Origin: Allorhodopirellula solitaria
Lineage (GTDB): Bacteria > Planctomycetota > Planctomycetia > Pirellulales > Pirellulaceae
DNA: 64,000 nucleotides
NCBI RefSeq assembly: GCF_007859855.1
Contig: NZ_SJPK01000007.1
Coordinates: forward strand, 241,577 to 305,576
Reading direction: 5' to 3'
Made by a program: the position numbers and the translations under genes
The notes under the pieces: generated by a model
Database searches by the model: none
Told to the model about the DNA's origin: nothing
What the model saw: only the letters and a program-made list of their open reading frames with translations
In this document: one piece after another, positions 1-8,100 of the stretch
Layout of the letters: each line of letters opens with the position of its first letter
Position numbering within the stretch: position 1 is the stretch's first letter

Positions 1-195
1 ACCAGCATCGCTCGCGAAGTTTCCGCGGATGGCCTAAGTAGGGACGGCCTGAAAGCGGACGGCTCGAGTACGGATAGCGCCGAGCAACGCGTCGCTGCCA
101 TTGGGTTTGCCCGACGCAGCCATTTTGAGGTGGGCGGCGAAGCGACCGGCACCCTCGATAACAAGTCATTCCTTGCCAAAGTCGAGCGCGCCTGA
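1..195 (+). CDS. C-terminal end of an unidentified protein (partial)
   Basis: The frame starting at base 1 is open for 64 codons and ends with a TGA whose last base is the A of the next gene's ATG (TGATG overlap at 193-197). Such overlap suggests translational coupling to the ECF sigma factor. The visible tail is polar, rich in Asp, Ser and Gly at first, and ends ...DNKSFLAKVERA. No motif is recognisable in this fragment, and the start lies outside the window. A role linked to the sigma factor is only inferred from the overlap. Confidence 0.5.
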   Translation, partial: TSIAREVSADGLSRDGLKADGSSTDSAEQRVAAIGFARRSHFEVGGEATGTLDNKSFLAKVERA

Positions 196-854
196 TGTCA
201 ACGGATCTTTCTCTGGAACAGCTCGCCGAGTTACTCGATGAAGTTCGCGACGGGGACGAACAAGCGACCACGCTGTTGTGGGAACGCTATTTTCAGCCAT
301 TGGTGCGGTTAGCGGGCACGCGGCTACCTCGAAATCTGCGCCGCACGAGCGATGAGGAAGACATTGCCCTGTCGGCGTTCCACAGTTTTATCGCTGGCGT
401 GCGCCGCGACCAATTCCCCGATCTGGCGGGACCGGACAATCTTTGGGGATTGTTGATCACCCTGACCAGCCGCAAGGTGCACGCGCACCTGCGCCGGCAA
501 ACACGGCAGAAACGCGGCGGCGGCAATGTCAGAGGCGAGTCTATTTTTCTGGATTCGACGGGAGAAATTGCCGCCGGGGGACTGGAGCAACTGGGGCGCG
601 GCGGTGGTGGAGAAGATGCCCTGCGACCCGACGTGCGGGCCGAACTGGCCGAAGCCTGCGAGAAACTTCTCGATGACCTCCCCGACAGCCAACTCCGAGA
701 AATTGCGGTGATGCGAATGGACGGGTATCTCGTCGATGAAATCGCCGAACGCTTGGAACTCAGCAAACGAGCCGTGGAACGGCGACTGCAGCTGATTCGC
801 AAGACTTGGTCCGAACAACGTGAAGCGGGAGAGGACGGCGATGGAACTCAGTGA
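195..854 (+). CDS. ECF-subfamily RNA polymerase sigma factor
   Basis: This 219-residue protein is a group 4 (extracytoplasmic function) sigma factor that would direct core RNA polymerase to a special promoter set. Sigma region 2 lies at about residues 10-95 (LLWERYFQPLVRLAGTRL, then the DEEDIALSAFHSF stretch typical of the planctomycete ECF groups). A Gly-rich linker (LGRGGGGED) separates it from region 4, whose helix-turn-helix reads YLVDEIAERLELSKRAVERR near the C-terminus. It overlaps the upstream frame by one base and the downstream kinase gene by 14 bases, so the three are probably one operon. No anti-sigma factor gene is seen; in planctomycetes such sigma factors are often paired with Ser/Thr kinases, and the next gene fits that. 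The target promoters are unknown. Confidence 0.92.
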   Translation: MSTDLSLEQLAELLDEVRDGDEQATTLLWERYFQPLVRLAGTRLPRNLRRTSDEEDIALSAFHSFIAGVRRDQFPDLAGPDNLWGLLITLTSRKVHAHLRRQTRQKRGGGNVRGESIFLDSTGEIAAGGLEQLGRGGGGEDALRPDVRAELAEACEKLLDDLPDSQLREIAVMRMDGYLVDEIAERLELSKRAVERRLQLIRKTWSEQREAGEDGDGTQ

Positions 855-3759
855 TCTGCCGGCACGCGAACTGGCGAGAATCGACGCGATCTGCTTAGAG
901 TTTGAATCGCGATTGCGGGAATCACTCCACGAGGGTGCCGATGCGCTGCAGGTGAGCGATCGTGTCGATGCACTCGTTGAGAACTACGGCGGTGAGCATG
1001 GGGCGATTTTACGCCGCGAACTCGAAGCGATCTCCCACGAGCTGCAACGCCAACACGACACCCATTTGACAACACCGAGTCCTAACAAGAGCACTGTCCC
1101 GCTCGACGAAGGCGATATCGCGACGCATGCTGCGCCCACTCCGCCGCTCGACCCGGGCTCCTCATCGGAAACCACTGCTGTCAAATTACCGACACTCGCT
1201 GATCGAATTGGTCCCTACTCCATCATCAGCGTGCTCGGCCGGGGCGGCATGGGCATCGTCTACCGCGCTACCGACACTCGCTTGGACCGCAGTGTCGCAA
1301 TCAAAATGCTGTCACTGCACGGCCGGCAATCGCAATCTCTCATCGAACGTTTTCAGCGGGAAGCCAAAGCGGTCGCCGGATTGACCCACCCCCATATCGT
1401 CGAGCTGTTCGATGTGGGCATCTACGACGGCATGCCCTACGTCGTGATGGAACATCTGCGTGGTGAGACCCTGCTCGAGAGAATGCGACCGGCGCGGATC
1501 TCGAAAGATCCCATCTCCATCGCTCAGGTTCGCAATTGGGGGATTCAACTCTCCGATGCACTCGCAACGGCACACTCTCAGGGCGTCATCCACCGTGACA
1601 TCAAACCCGAAAATGTGATGGTGATGGATCGTCCCGGGCCGCCCGGGAACGATGCAGGTAATCCATCGGCCTCTCCACGAAGCGCGACCGAACATGGAGC
1701 CAGCCTCAAACTGTTTGATTTCGGACTCTCACGCGTCGGTTCAAGCCGCTTTGAAAGTGAAACGGAACAATCCGATGTTGATATCGCCGAACTTCTAGCC
1801 GATGGAGACACATCGACTCGCATTGGCATGATTCTGGGCACGCCGGGATACATGGCCCCCGAACAGGCCCAAGGAGGCGTGATCACTCCAGCGGCAGACA
1901 TCTTCGCGCTCGGCTGCGTGCTGTTCGAAGCCTTGTTCGGACGGCCCGCATTCTCCGGTGAGACGGCAACCAAACGGTTCGCGGCGGTATTGGAAAAAGA
2001 ACCGCATGCCGAACCGCTGCGCAGTCGTGAAGAGACCGAACTGGCGGATCTCATTCTCGCCATGCTGCAGAAAGACCCAGCCGATCGGCCAACCGCTGAC
2101 GAAGTGCTTGCACGACTACAGGACAAACCGGCCCGCGACGGCGTCTCTAGCCCCGACAAACGTGACACCCTTGTCATCAGCCGCCGGCGTCTGATCGAGG
2201 CGGTGGGCGGAGCCATCGCCGGGGGTGCAATCGGTGCCACTCTCCTAGCACCCGAACCGGTCAGCGAGCTGCAAGCGATTGAGTCGATCGGTGTGCTGCG
2301 TTTTCAAACAATCGGATCGCTCACTGACTCATCGGAAGATCTGCCGATAGGCGACCCCGTCATCGACCGAGCCGATTTACTCGCCGGATTGCTCGCCAAT
2401 GAACTGGCCCGACTCAACGGCATCACCGTACCCAAGTACGAATCACTATCGGCTACCGAACCGCAGGATTTTCGCGAGGTGGCCAAACGCCTCGAGGTGG
2501 ACGCATTGATTACAGGCGTGTTCACGCTAGAGAACGGGCCGGAAGTCCTCTCCCTGAGCGAGAAACCACCGCAACCCAAACTGCTCGTCAATATTGATAT
2601 CGTTTCAGGAAAGACGGGCAAACTCATCGAGGGAACCTTGATCTCGATAGCTCCGGGCAAAAATTTGATCGAGCAAACCGGCGTTGCTAGAAAAATCGCC
2701 GCTCGCATCGGACACGAACTGGCCCAGGGTTCCGAACATGAAAATCTAAAGGATCCAGAGGCGTTCAACTGCCTCATCAAAGGACGCACCGTTTCAAGCC
2801 CCGATACCACCCATGCGATGGAAAGAGCGCTGCGTTGCTTCCAGCACGCCGCCTCGATCGACGATACCTACCCCGATGCCCAGGCGGGCATCGCTTTGAC
2901 AGCGATTAGTTTGGCCTCGCGAGTCGACGAACCGAGAGCGATCGAACTGATCGATCTCAGCCAGAACGCGACAGACTTGGCGCTCTCTCTGGACCCCGAG
3001 AACAGCGTCGCATTATTAGCCCGAGCGATGCTCGATTACCAAGTCCTCGCCGACTTCCATAGTGCTGCGAGAATTCTCCGCACGCTCAAGCTCCCGACGC
3101 CCAACCAATGGCAAGTGTACCAGCAATCGGCATGGCTGAATTTCATCCTCGGCAACGAAGAACTCTCGCTCAATGACATGCTTCGCGCCGTGAAGCTGCA
3201 CGGGACCTCGTGGTTTTTAAGGACCGAACATGCCCGGGCGGAGTGGTTCCGGGGCAACACCGATCGCGCGATCGACGCGTCCAAGGCACTGCTCGAGAGC
3301 GATCATAAAACCAGCGAAGATGAGCTGTCTCCTCGCGGATTGCTGATCGATATTTATGAACATACAGGTCGCTTCGCCCAAGCCGCCCAAGCGGATCCGA
3401 ATCTGTCCTGGGAACCCAATCAGGGAGTGGCCGCTTACTATGCTGCCCGCGAGCAGCGGATTGAGGCTCTGCCGTATGGCCCGTTTGGTCCCACCATCAA
3501 TGCGGCGATCCTACAACTTCGCCGCGCCGAGGCGGTTGCCCAAGCCGCTAACGAGAAACCTGCTAGGGATTCGAATGGCGGGTCCGCCGGAGAACCGGGC
3601 AACGAATCAGACGCAGAAACGTCGGAACAGTTGCTCGCTCGATTGATCACGACCCAGTTGCCGATGCTGCCACTTGTCCTCTGCAAACACCCGGCAATGA
3701 ATTCGCTCTCGCAGCTCGAACAAGCCCGGGAGACGTATCGGGTATTGCGATATCAGTGA
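841..3759 (+). CDS. Ser/Thr protein kinase with C-terminal TPR-like region
   Basis: A 972-residue Hanks-type kinase. The kinase domain spans roughly residues 124-430: Gly loop GRGGMGIVYRA, invariant Lys in VAIKML, catalytic HRDIKPEN at about 250-257, DFG with Asp293, and the activation segment GTPGYMAPEQA. A short hydrophobic glycine/alanine stretch (AVGGAIAGGAIGATLL) follows and could be a membrane anchor. The C-terminal half resembles the TPR/adenylate-cyclase-associated repeats found in other planctomycete kinases, with helical pairs around EALRCFQHAASID and DLALSLDPEN. ATG 841 is chosen over ATG 820 because GGGAGAGG lies just before it. It overlaps the sigma gene by 14 bases. It probably signals to, or is expressed with, the ECF sigma factor; the phosphorylation target is not known. 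Confidence 0.9.
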   Translation: MELSDLPARELARIDAICLEFESRLRESLHEGADALQVSDRVDALVENYGGEHGAILRRELEAISHELQRQHDTHLTTPSPNKSTVPLDEGDIATHAAPTPPLDPGSSSETTAVKLPTLADRIGPYSIISVLGRGGMGIVYRATDTRLDRSVAIKMLSLHGRQSQSLIERFQREAKAVAGLTHPHIVELFDVGIYDGMPYVVMEHLRGETLLERMRPARISKDPISIAQVRNWGIQLSDALATAHSQGVIHRDIKPENVMVMDRPGPPGNDAGNPSASPRSATEHGASLKLFDFGLSRVGSSRFESETEQSDVDIAELLADGDTSTRIGMILGTPGYMAPEQAQGGVITPAADIFALGCVLFEALFGRPAFSGETATKRFAAVLEKEPHAEPLRSREETELADLILAMLQKDPADRPTADEVLARLQDKPARDGVSSPDKRDTLVISRRRLIEAVGGAIAGGAIGATLLAPEPVSELQAIESIGVLRFQTIGSLTDSSEDLPIGDPVIDRADLLAGLLANELARLNGITVPKYESLSATEPQDFREVAKRLEVDALITGVFTLENGPEVLSLSEKPPQPKLLVNIDIVSGKTGKLIEGTLISIAPGKNLIEQTGVARKIAARIGHELAQGSEHENLKDPEAFNCLIKGRTVSSPDTTHAMERALRCFQHAASIDDTYPDAQAGIALTAISLASRVDEPRAIELIDLSQNATDLALSLDPENSVALLARAMLDYQVLADFHSAARILRTLKLPTPNQWQVYQQSAWLNFILGNEELSLNDMLRAVKLHGTSWFLRTEHARAEWFRGNTDRAIDASKALLESDHKTSEDELSPRGLLIDIYEHTGRFAQAAQADPNLSWEPNQGVAAYYAAREQRIEALPYGPFGPTINAAILQLRRAEAVAQAANEKPARDSNGGSAGEPGNESDAETSEQLLARLITTQLPMLPLVLCKHPAMNSLSQLEQARETYRVLRYQ

Positions 3760-3763
3760 GCCG

Positions 3764-4663
3764 CTAAAACGTCTCAGGATAAATGACCAGCTCGATCCGC
3801 CGATTGGCTGCCCGCCCCGCCGGTGTGGCATTGTCACCGCGTGGGTTGTTAGCGCCTTGAGACACGATGAATAGCTGAGCGGTTGGCATGCCGGCCCGCC
3901 GCGTCAGGAGATCGAGCACGGCGGAGGTTTGGGCCGAGGTGAGCTGGTGCGGGCTACCGACAGCACCACCATACATCGGTGAATTGTCGGTATAGCCCTC
4001 GATCGCAATCCGCTGCCGTGGGAACGTCGATCGCAGCTGGGCAGCCACCGGATCGAGCACCGCGGTGGATTGAGGCTGCAACTGAGCCGTCCCCGGTGCG
4101 AACAATTGGTCCGATGGCACGATGACGCGGATGACTTCACCATCCTGCTGGACCTGCAGATTGCCGAGCTGCAGACGACCGGCGAGCTGGGTCAGATTCG
4201 TATTGGCTCGAATGGTCGCACCACCTCGGAGCTGGGCCGAGGCTTGAAAGGACTTCGCTGAGCTCTGCGCATTGCTCGCTGCGATTCGTGCGGCTTCATA
4301 TTGTTGTGCGGTGTCGGCGAGCTGACTGCGAACGAGATTCAGCTCGTCACGGTAGACCTGAGCCTGCTGTTCACTTTGAGCCAACTGAGTCGTCAATTGC
4401 CGATTGTTATCGTCGAGCAACTGCACGCGCCGGTTCAGTTCCGCGACTTGTGTCTGCACCGCTGTCAATTGGTTGCCCGTCGGTGGGGGCTGCCACACCG
4501 ATCCACTACCATTGGCCAAATAGGGATTTTGGCTGCAGCCGGTGAGCATAGACGCCACGACCATCGAGACGCCCATCACGACACCAACCATCGTCCAACG
4601 GCGCACGCATTGCGACCGATCGATCGAGGGAGAATTCGTGGTGCACGGACGATTCAAACGCAT
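3764..4663 (-). CDS. OmpA/MotB-type peptidoglycan-binding lipoprotein
   Basis: The product has a hydrophobic signal segment ending in a lipobox (MLTGC, Cys about residue 43 from ATG 4663), a polar linker, a coiled-coil region at about 60-140 (VAELNRRVQLLDDNNRQLTTQLAQSEQQ in pieces), and a C-terminal OmpA-like domain that includes VIVPSDQLFAPGTAQLQP, IEGYTDNSP and the terminal GRAANRRIELVI. Such proteins sit in the outer membrane or periplasm and bind peptidoglycan through the OmpA domain. A GTG at 4699 gives a 12-residue longer form, and a third start at 4591 would leave a shorter signal peptide; none has a clear Shine-Dalgarno site. It converges with the kinase gene, with only 4 bases between their stops. 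Confidence 0.85.
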   Translation of the reverse strand: MRLNRPCTTNSPSIDRSQCVRRWTMVGVVMGVSMVVASMLTGCSQNPYLANGSGSVWQPPPTGNQLTAVQTQVAELNRRVQLLDDNNRQLTTQLAQSEQQAQVYRDELNLVRSQLADTAQQYEAARIAASNAQSSAKSFQASAQLRGGATIRANTNLTQLAGRLQLGNLQVQQDGEVIRVIVPSDQLFAPGTAQLQPQSTAVLDPVAAQLRSTFPRQRIAIEGYTDNSPMYGGAVGSPHQLTSAQTSAVLDLLTRRAGMPTAQLFIVSQGANNPRGDNATPAGRAANRRIELVIYPETF

Positions 4664-4763
4664 GACTGCGAGCCGGCGGGAGGGGAAAAATTCGAACACG
4701 ATCGAACTTTAGACATAATTTGGATTTCGTCACAATAGCGATATGGGGCACCCGCTCGTGTCT

Positions 4764-6203
4764 TTAAGCGGCTTTTTCTTCTGCCCGGTCTGTTCCGCCC
4801 ACACGTGGGAACTCGATCGTCTCCGCGACCTCGCCGCCATGGGTCTGTTCCCAGATTCGCTCGCGACGGCATGTGGCGAGCCAACTCACCGACCATCCGG
4901 CAGCCACCCCCAATGTTGTCACGACTGCAACTTTGAAGAGCGGTGAGGCACCCGGCATCGCATACTTGGCGGCAGTACTCGCTAAGCCGACGATGGGGTG
5001 ATGCAGCAAATAGATGAGAAAGGAGGCGGCCGCCAAAGATGCGAGACCCCGGCCCAGAGGCCGCTGGCGAGTTGCCGCGATACCGAGCAAACCAAACGTC
5101 AGCAACGATGCCGCACCCACGCTGAGCGTTGCCAGCCCGCCGCGCATCCACACACTACCAATCGGAAATCCACCTGCCTGAGCAAGGGATCCATTCATCG
5201 CCGGAGCATTGGCCCAGCCGCCGCTTAACCAGGTCGCAGGATCACCTGCAGCATTCAGCCACCAGATCCCCATGCTCACCGCAGCGGCGCTCAACAGCAC
5301 CCCCGGGCCGAGCAATCGCTGCCCGCGTTTGCCTAATTCGGAAAGCTGCGGGTCCAGCGAATACCAAAACACGCCCGCCGTGAAAAAGGCTCCGCTATAA
5401 ACCCATTTCGACAGCACCGGCAGGAACGAATGCTGGAACCCCCAGACCACCTCAGGACGCATCGTCAAGGAAATAACCGCTGCTGCAAAAGTGCACGGCA
5501 GTCCAAATCGAACGAGCGTCGTCGTCGAACAGCGACTCAGACGCGGCCAAACCGAAGCCAAAATGACGGTGTAAATCATCAGGTACTGCAGAAACCATAG
5601 ATGACTCAGCCCCCACAAATTGCGATCGATGCCTTCGGCAAATTTAATTCGGCGAACCTCCCGGATGCTGACAGATCCATCAGCCACCCAGCCCAACATC
5701 CAAATGTAGAACTCCAGCGGCAGCATCAAGACCAACGCCCAGGCCAGTGGTTTGCCCAGACGCTGTAGCCGCTGCATCGTCACCGACCAACCGCCACGTG
5801 ACGACACGCTGCGAGCGGCGAAGAATCCCGCGATCACCAAAAAAATCGGCATGATCACCAGTTCGATCGCCCAGAACAGCGCAGTCACGATATCGCTCGG
5901 AGTATCGTGGACACTCCAGCTCAATCCAGCCATCGATGGACGCGCGTAGGGGACGCAAGCATGCAGAAGCACCACGGCGACCGCCGCATAACCGCGCAGC
6001 GCATCAATCCCAGCAAAATGCTGGCCCGCCACCATAGTCGCCCGACGGCTCCGCCCGTCGGAAGGATCGATTGTCGACCGACGGCTCCGCCCGTCGGAAA
6101 CTTCAACAGCCGACCGACGGCTCCGCCCGTCGGGAACCTCCACCCCAGCCATCTCTGCATGGGACGAAGACGCGGCAACCTGAATCGAAACAGTAGAAGG
6201 CAT
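4764..6203 (-). CDS. acyltransferase-3 family integral membrane protein
   Basis: A polytopic membrane protein of the acyltransferase 3 (OafA/NolL-like) family, which moves acyl groups to sugars or other extracytoplasmic acceptors. The family signature is FAGIDALRGYAAVAVVLLH, with the conserved His, followed by about ten hydrophobic helices including a WSVTMQRLQRLGKPLAWAL region and GLSHLWFLQYLMIY. The N-terminus is odd: before the conserved start there are three 12-residue repeats of the form SDGRSRRS, encoded by palindromic 36 bp units (6042-6133). An internal ATG at 6035, just after the repeats, would remove them and begin MVAGQHFAGIDALRG; 6203 is the first ATG of the open frame and 6215 is a TTG. 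The true start is therefore uncertain. The acceptor and acyl donor are not predictable. Confidence 0.85.
   Translation of the reverse strand: MPSTVSIQVAASSSHAEMAGVEVPDGRSRRSAVEVSDGRSRRSTIDPSDGRSRRATMVAGQHFAGIDALRGYAAVAVVLLHACVPYARPSMAGLSWSVHDTPSDIVTALFWAIELVIMPIFLVIAGFFAARSVSSRGGWSVTMQRLQRLGKPLAWALVLMLPLEFYIWMLGWVADGSVSIREVRRIKFAEGIDRNLWGLSHLWFLQYLMIYTVILASVWPRLSRCSTTTLVRFGLPCTFAAAVISLTMRPEVVWGFQHSFLPVLSKWVYSGAFFTAGVFWYSLDPQLSELGKRGQRLLGPGVLLSAAAVSMGIWWLNAAGDPATWLSGGWANAPAMNGSLAQAGGFPIGSVWMRGGLATLSVGAASLLTFGLLGIAATRQRPLGRGLASLAAASFLIYLLHHPIVGLASTAAKYAMPGASPLFKVAVVTTLGVAAGWSVSWLATCRRERIWEQTHGGEVAETIEFPRVGGTDRAEEKAA
6042..6133. repeat. three tandem 36 bp units with palindromic cores
   Basis: The 20 bp sequence CCGACGGCTCCGCCCGTCGG (7 bp arms, 6 bp loop) occurs at 6042-6061, 6078-6097 and 6114-6133, exactly 36 bp apart. 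The spacing keeps the reading frame of the overlapping acyltransferase gene, giving the SDGRSRRS repeats. A related palindrome lies at 50461-50480. The units are either in the coding sequence or, if translation starts at 6035, in the leader. Confidence 0.9.
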
Positions 6204-6435
6204 ATCCGTTGCCAAACTGAGGTGAGTAGCCGAGTCTCTCCGAGCCCGGGAATAAGCGCCTATCTAGAAAAAGGTCTGCTCCTCTCTGGCAAAGCCGTTG
6301 ACAACCATGCCAAATGATTCGCTTCGAAAGTGTCAGACACCGTTTCAGATAGGCTCAAAGCTGGCCTGCAGTTCTACCGAATGCAGGTCGGCGACTACCA
6401 GAGAGAAACGACGATGCTCACCAGTCACCGAGGCC

Positions 6436-6903
6436 CTATGCCCGATGCAGCCCCTGCATCTGCTGCCGAAAATCGTATTGCAAATCGGGGTGCACCTTCT
6501 CCAAAGCCTTCTCGATCTTTTTCCGCTGGGCGAGATACATGTTCTCGCTCACTCGGCACCGTCCCCACTGCAGACCACGTTCGCTGATTTGACAGCAAAA
6601 GTGAATACGGATCTGCAACTCCGTTTCCTTGTCTCCTGAGAAACGGATGCACTTCTCCATCATGCGAATGATTCGGCGCAGGGTCTTCTTGTGAATCATT
6701 CCGCGGGCAGGAAGTTCCTCGTCGATGTCGGCGCAGACCTCATCGACATAGCCCGCTTCATCGCCTGATTTCAGCGTCAGGTAGGTCAACAACAACTTGT
6801 TGTCGACCTTGAACTTGGCCAAACGCACACAAGCATCTAGTAATTCATCATGAGACAACGGTGCCAGCGCACGTTTGAGCTCGCTGATCGTTGCTGGTTT
6901 CAT
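6436..6903 (-). CDS. small conserved-looking hypothetical protein
   Basis: A 155-residue soluble protein beginning MKPATISELKRALAPLSHDE. It is rich in charged helical segments, contains two Cys residues before a CCQISERG stretch, and shows no signal peptide or membrane segment. I do not recognise the family. The ATG at 6903 is chosen because it lies 8 bases after the stop of the secreted cyclophilin gene (6911); a GTG at 6939 would instead overlap that gene. The close spacing suggests one transcript with the cyclophilin, but the functions have no obvious link. Confidence 0.65.
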   Translation of the reverse strand: MKPATISELKRALAPLSHDELLDACVRLAKFKVDNKLLLTYLTLKSGDEAGYVDEVCADIDEELPARGMIHKKTLRRIIRMMEKCIRFSGDKETELQIRIHFCCQISERGLQWGRCRVSENMYLAQRKKIEKALEKVHPDLQYDFRQQMQGLHRA

Positions 6904-6910
6904 GCTGAAC

Positions 6911-7570
6911 CTATTTGGACCCGTCCGCTTTGATTTCACCCGCTTCGGTGATCTTGATCAGACTCCGAGTGCGTCCGCTGCCGGATCCTTGAGCCTCGAC
7001 CTTTTTGACAACATCCATGCCCTCGAGCACACGACCGAAAACGACGTGGTGACCGTCGAGGTGAGGCGTCGGTACGGTGGTGATGAAGAACTGCGACCCG
7101 TTTGTGTTCTTGCCCGCGTTAGCCATGCTCAGCAAACCGGGAACGGAATGCTTCAACTGGAAGTTCTCGTCGGGAAAAGTACGGCCATAGATACTCTCAC
7201 CACCGGAACCGTTACCGGCGGTGAAGTCACCTCCCTGCAACATGAACCCAGGGATCACACGGTGAAAGGCGCTGCCTTCATAGTCCAGCGGCACACCCGA
7301 CTGTCCAGTTCCCTTCTCGCCCGTGGACAACGCGCGAAAGTTCTCGGCGGTCTTGGGCACGTTCTTGCCAAAGAGCCCGATCACGACCCGGCCGGCTGGC
7401 TTGCCACCGATCGAGATATCAAAATAGACCTTGCTGGTCACTTCCGCCTTGGTGGCATCGGAAGCTGCAGAGGTAGCCCCCGGCTGGGCGACGGGCACCT
7501 GAGCCGAGCTAATCGACGATACGGATGCCAACAACGCGACCAACATGAGCGTGAAATTACGGTAAACCAT
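6911..7570 (-). CDS. secreted cyclophilin-type peptidyl-prolyl isomerase
   Basis: A 219-residue protein with an N-terminal signal peptide ([20 protein letters not shown], cleavage probably after SSAQ) and a complete cyclophilin domain. It would catalyse cis-trans isomerisation of Xaa-Pro bonds in the periplasm and help fold exported proteins. Family motifs are [18 protein letters not shown], the active-site [16 protein letters not shown] (Arg and Phe of the catalytic pocket), [30 protein letters not shown] and [11 protein letters not shown]. Start ATG 7570 begins the signal peptide directly; the upstream extension to 7612 lacks that logic. It is followed after 8 bases by a small unknown gene. 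Confidence 0.93.
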   Translation of the reverse strand: MVYRNFTLMLVALLASVSSISSAQVPVAQPGATSAASDATKAEVTSKVYFDISIGGKPAGRVVIGLFGKNVPKTAENFRALSTGEKGTGQSGVPLDYEGSAFHRVIPGFMLQGGDFTAGNGSGGESIYGRTFPDENFQLKHSVPGLLSMANAGKNTNGSQFFITTVPTPHLDGHHVVFGRVLEGMDVVKKVEAQGSGSGRTRSLIKITEAGEIKADGSK

Positions 7571-8016
7571 CTTGGATTCTGTCTCCGGAGGGGTGAAATC
7601 AGCGGCCCCCAAAAATCGGAACCGCTCAGTGCTATCACGCCCTATTTACCAGATCGTCCGCATCGCTTCCAACCCAACTGGTGACTTGGCCGGAGCTCCG
7701 AAAATTCACCGTACACCTTGTCCTGCGTGAGGCCAACGAGTCCACTCAAAGAAAAAGTACGCTTCCGTCGGATGAGCCCAAAATGGCTCGTTTCGATGAC
7801 TGAGCGACCAGCGAAGTCTCACATACTCACCATCTAGCCCAAACGGGCTGATTGTCAGGGCTGGAAAGTGTCGCGTCCCCAGGGTTGTGATAATACTGCT
7901 CGAGGCTGGACTTGATCGCCCCAATCGGGTACTACGCCTGCAGCTTGACACCTCTCCGAGGAGGTGGTAGCGTCATTTCCATGCGTAGCCGAAAGCATGG
8001 GATAAGCCCCATTTTC
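7571..8016. other. intergenic stretch without a supported gene
   Basis: Between the cyclophilin start and the 18 bp repeats I see no convincing coding frame, RNA gene or clear terminator. The open frames here are short and their products are arginine- and serine-rich with no motif. Promoters for the divergent genes at 7570 and 8101 must lie here, but no strong -35/-10 pair stands out. Confidence 0.4.
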
Positions 8017-8088
8017 GCAAAAACCACCCTGCAGGCAAAAACCACCCTGCAGGCAAAAACCACCCTGCAGGCAAAAACCACCCTGCAG
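8017..8088. repeat. four perfect tandem copies of an 18 bp repeat
   Basis: GCAAAAACCACCCTGCAG is repeated at 8017-8034, 8035-8052, 8053-8070 and 8071-8088. The last copy runs into AGGGAGAAAGCTCG and then ATG 8101, so the array sits directly against the ribosome binding site of the cadherin-like gene. Because 18 is a multiple of three, the frame stays open through it (AKTTLQ repeats), but the Shine-Dalgarno site favours a start after the array. Confidence 0.95.
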
Positions 8089-8100
8089 GGAGAAAGCTCG

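Noticed and set aside
7706..7951. 81-codon minus-strand frame in the gap after the cyclophilin gene
   Set aside because: No motif, no ribosome binding site, composition unlike the neighbouring genes.
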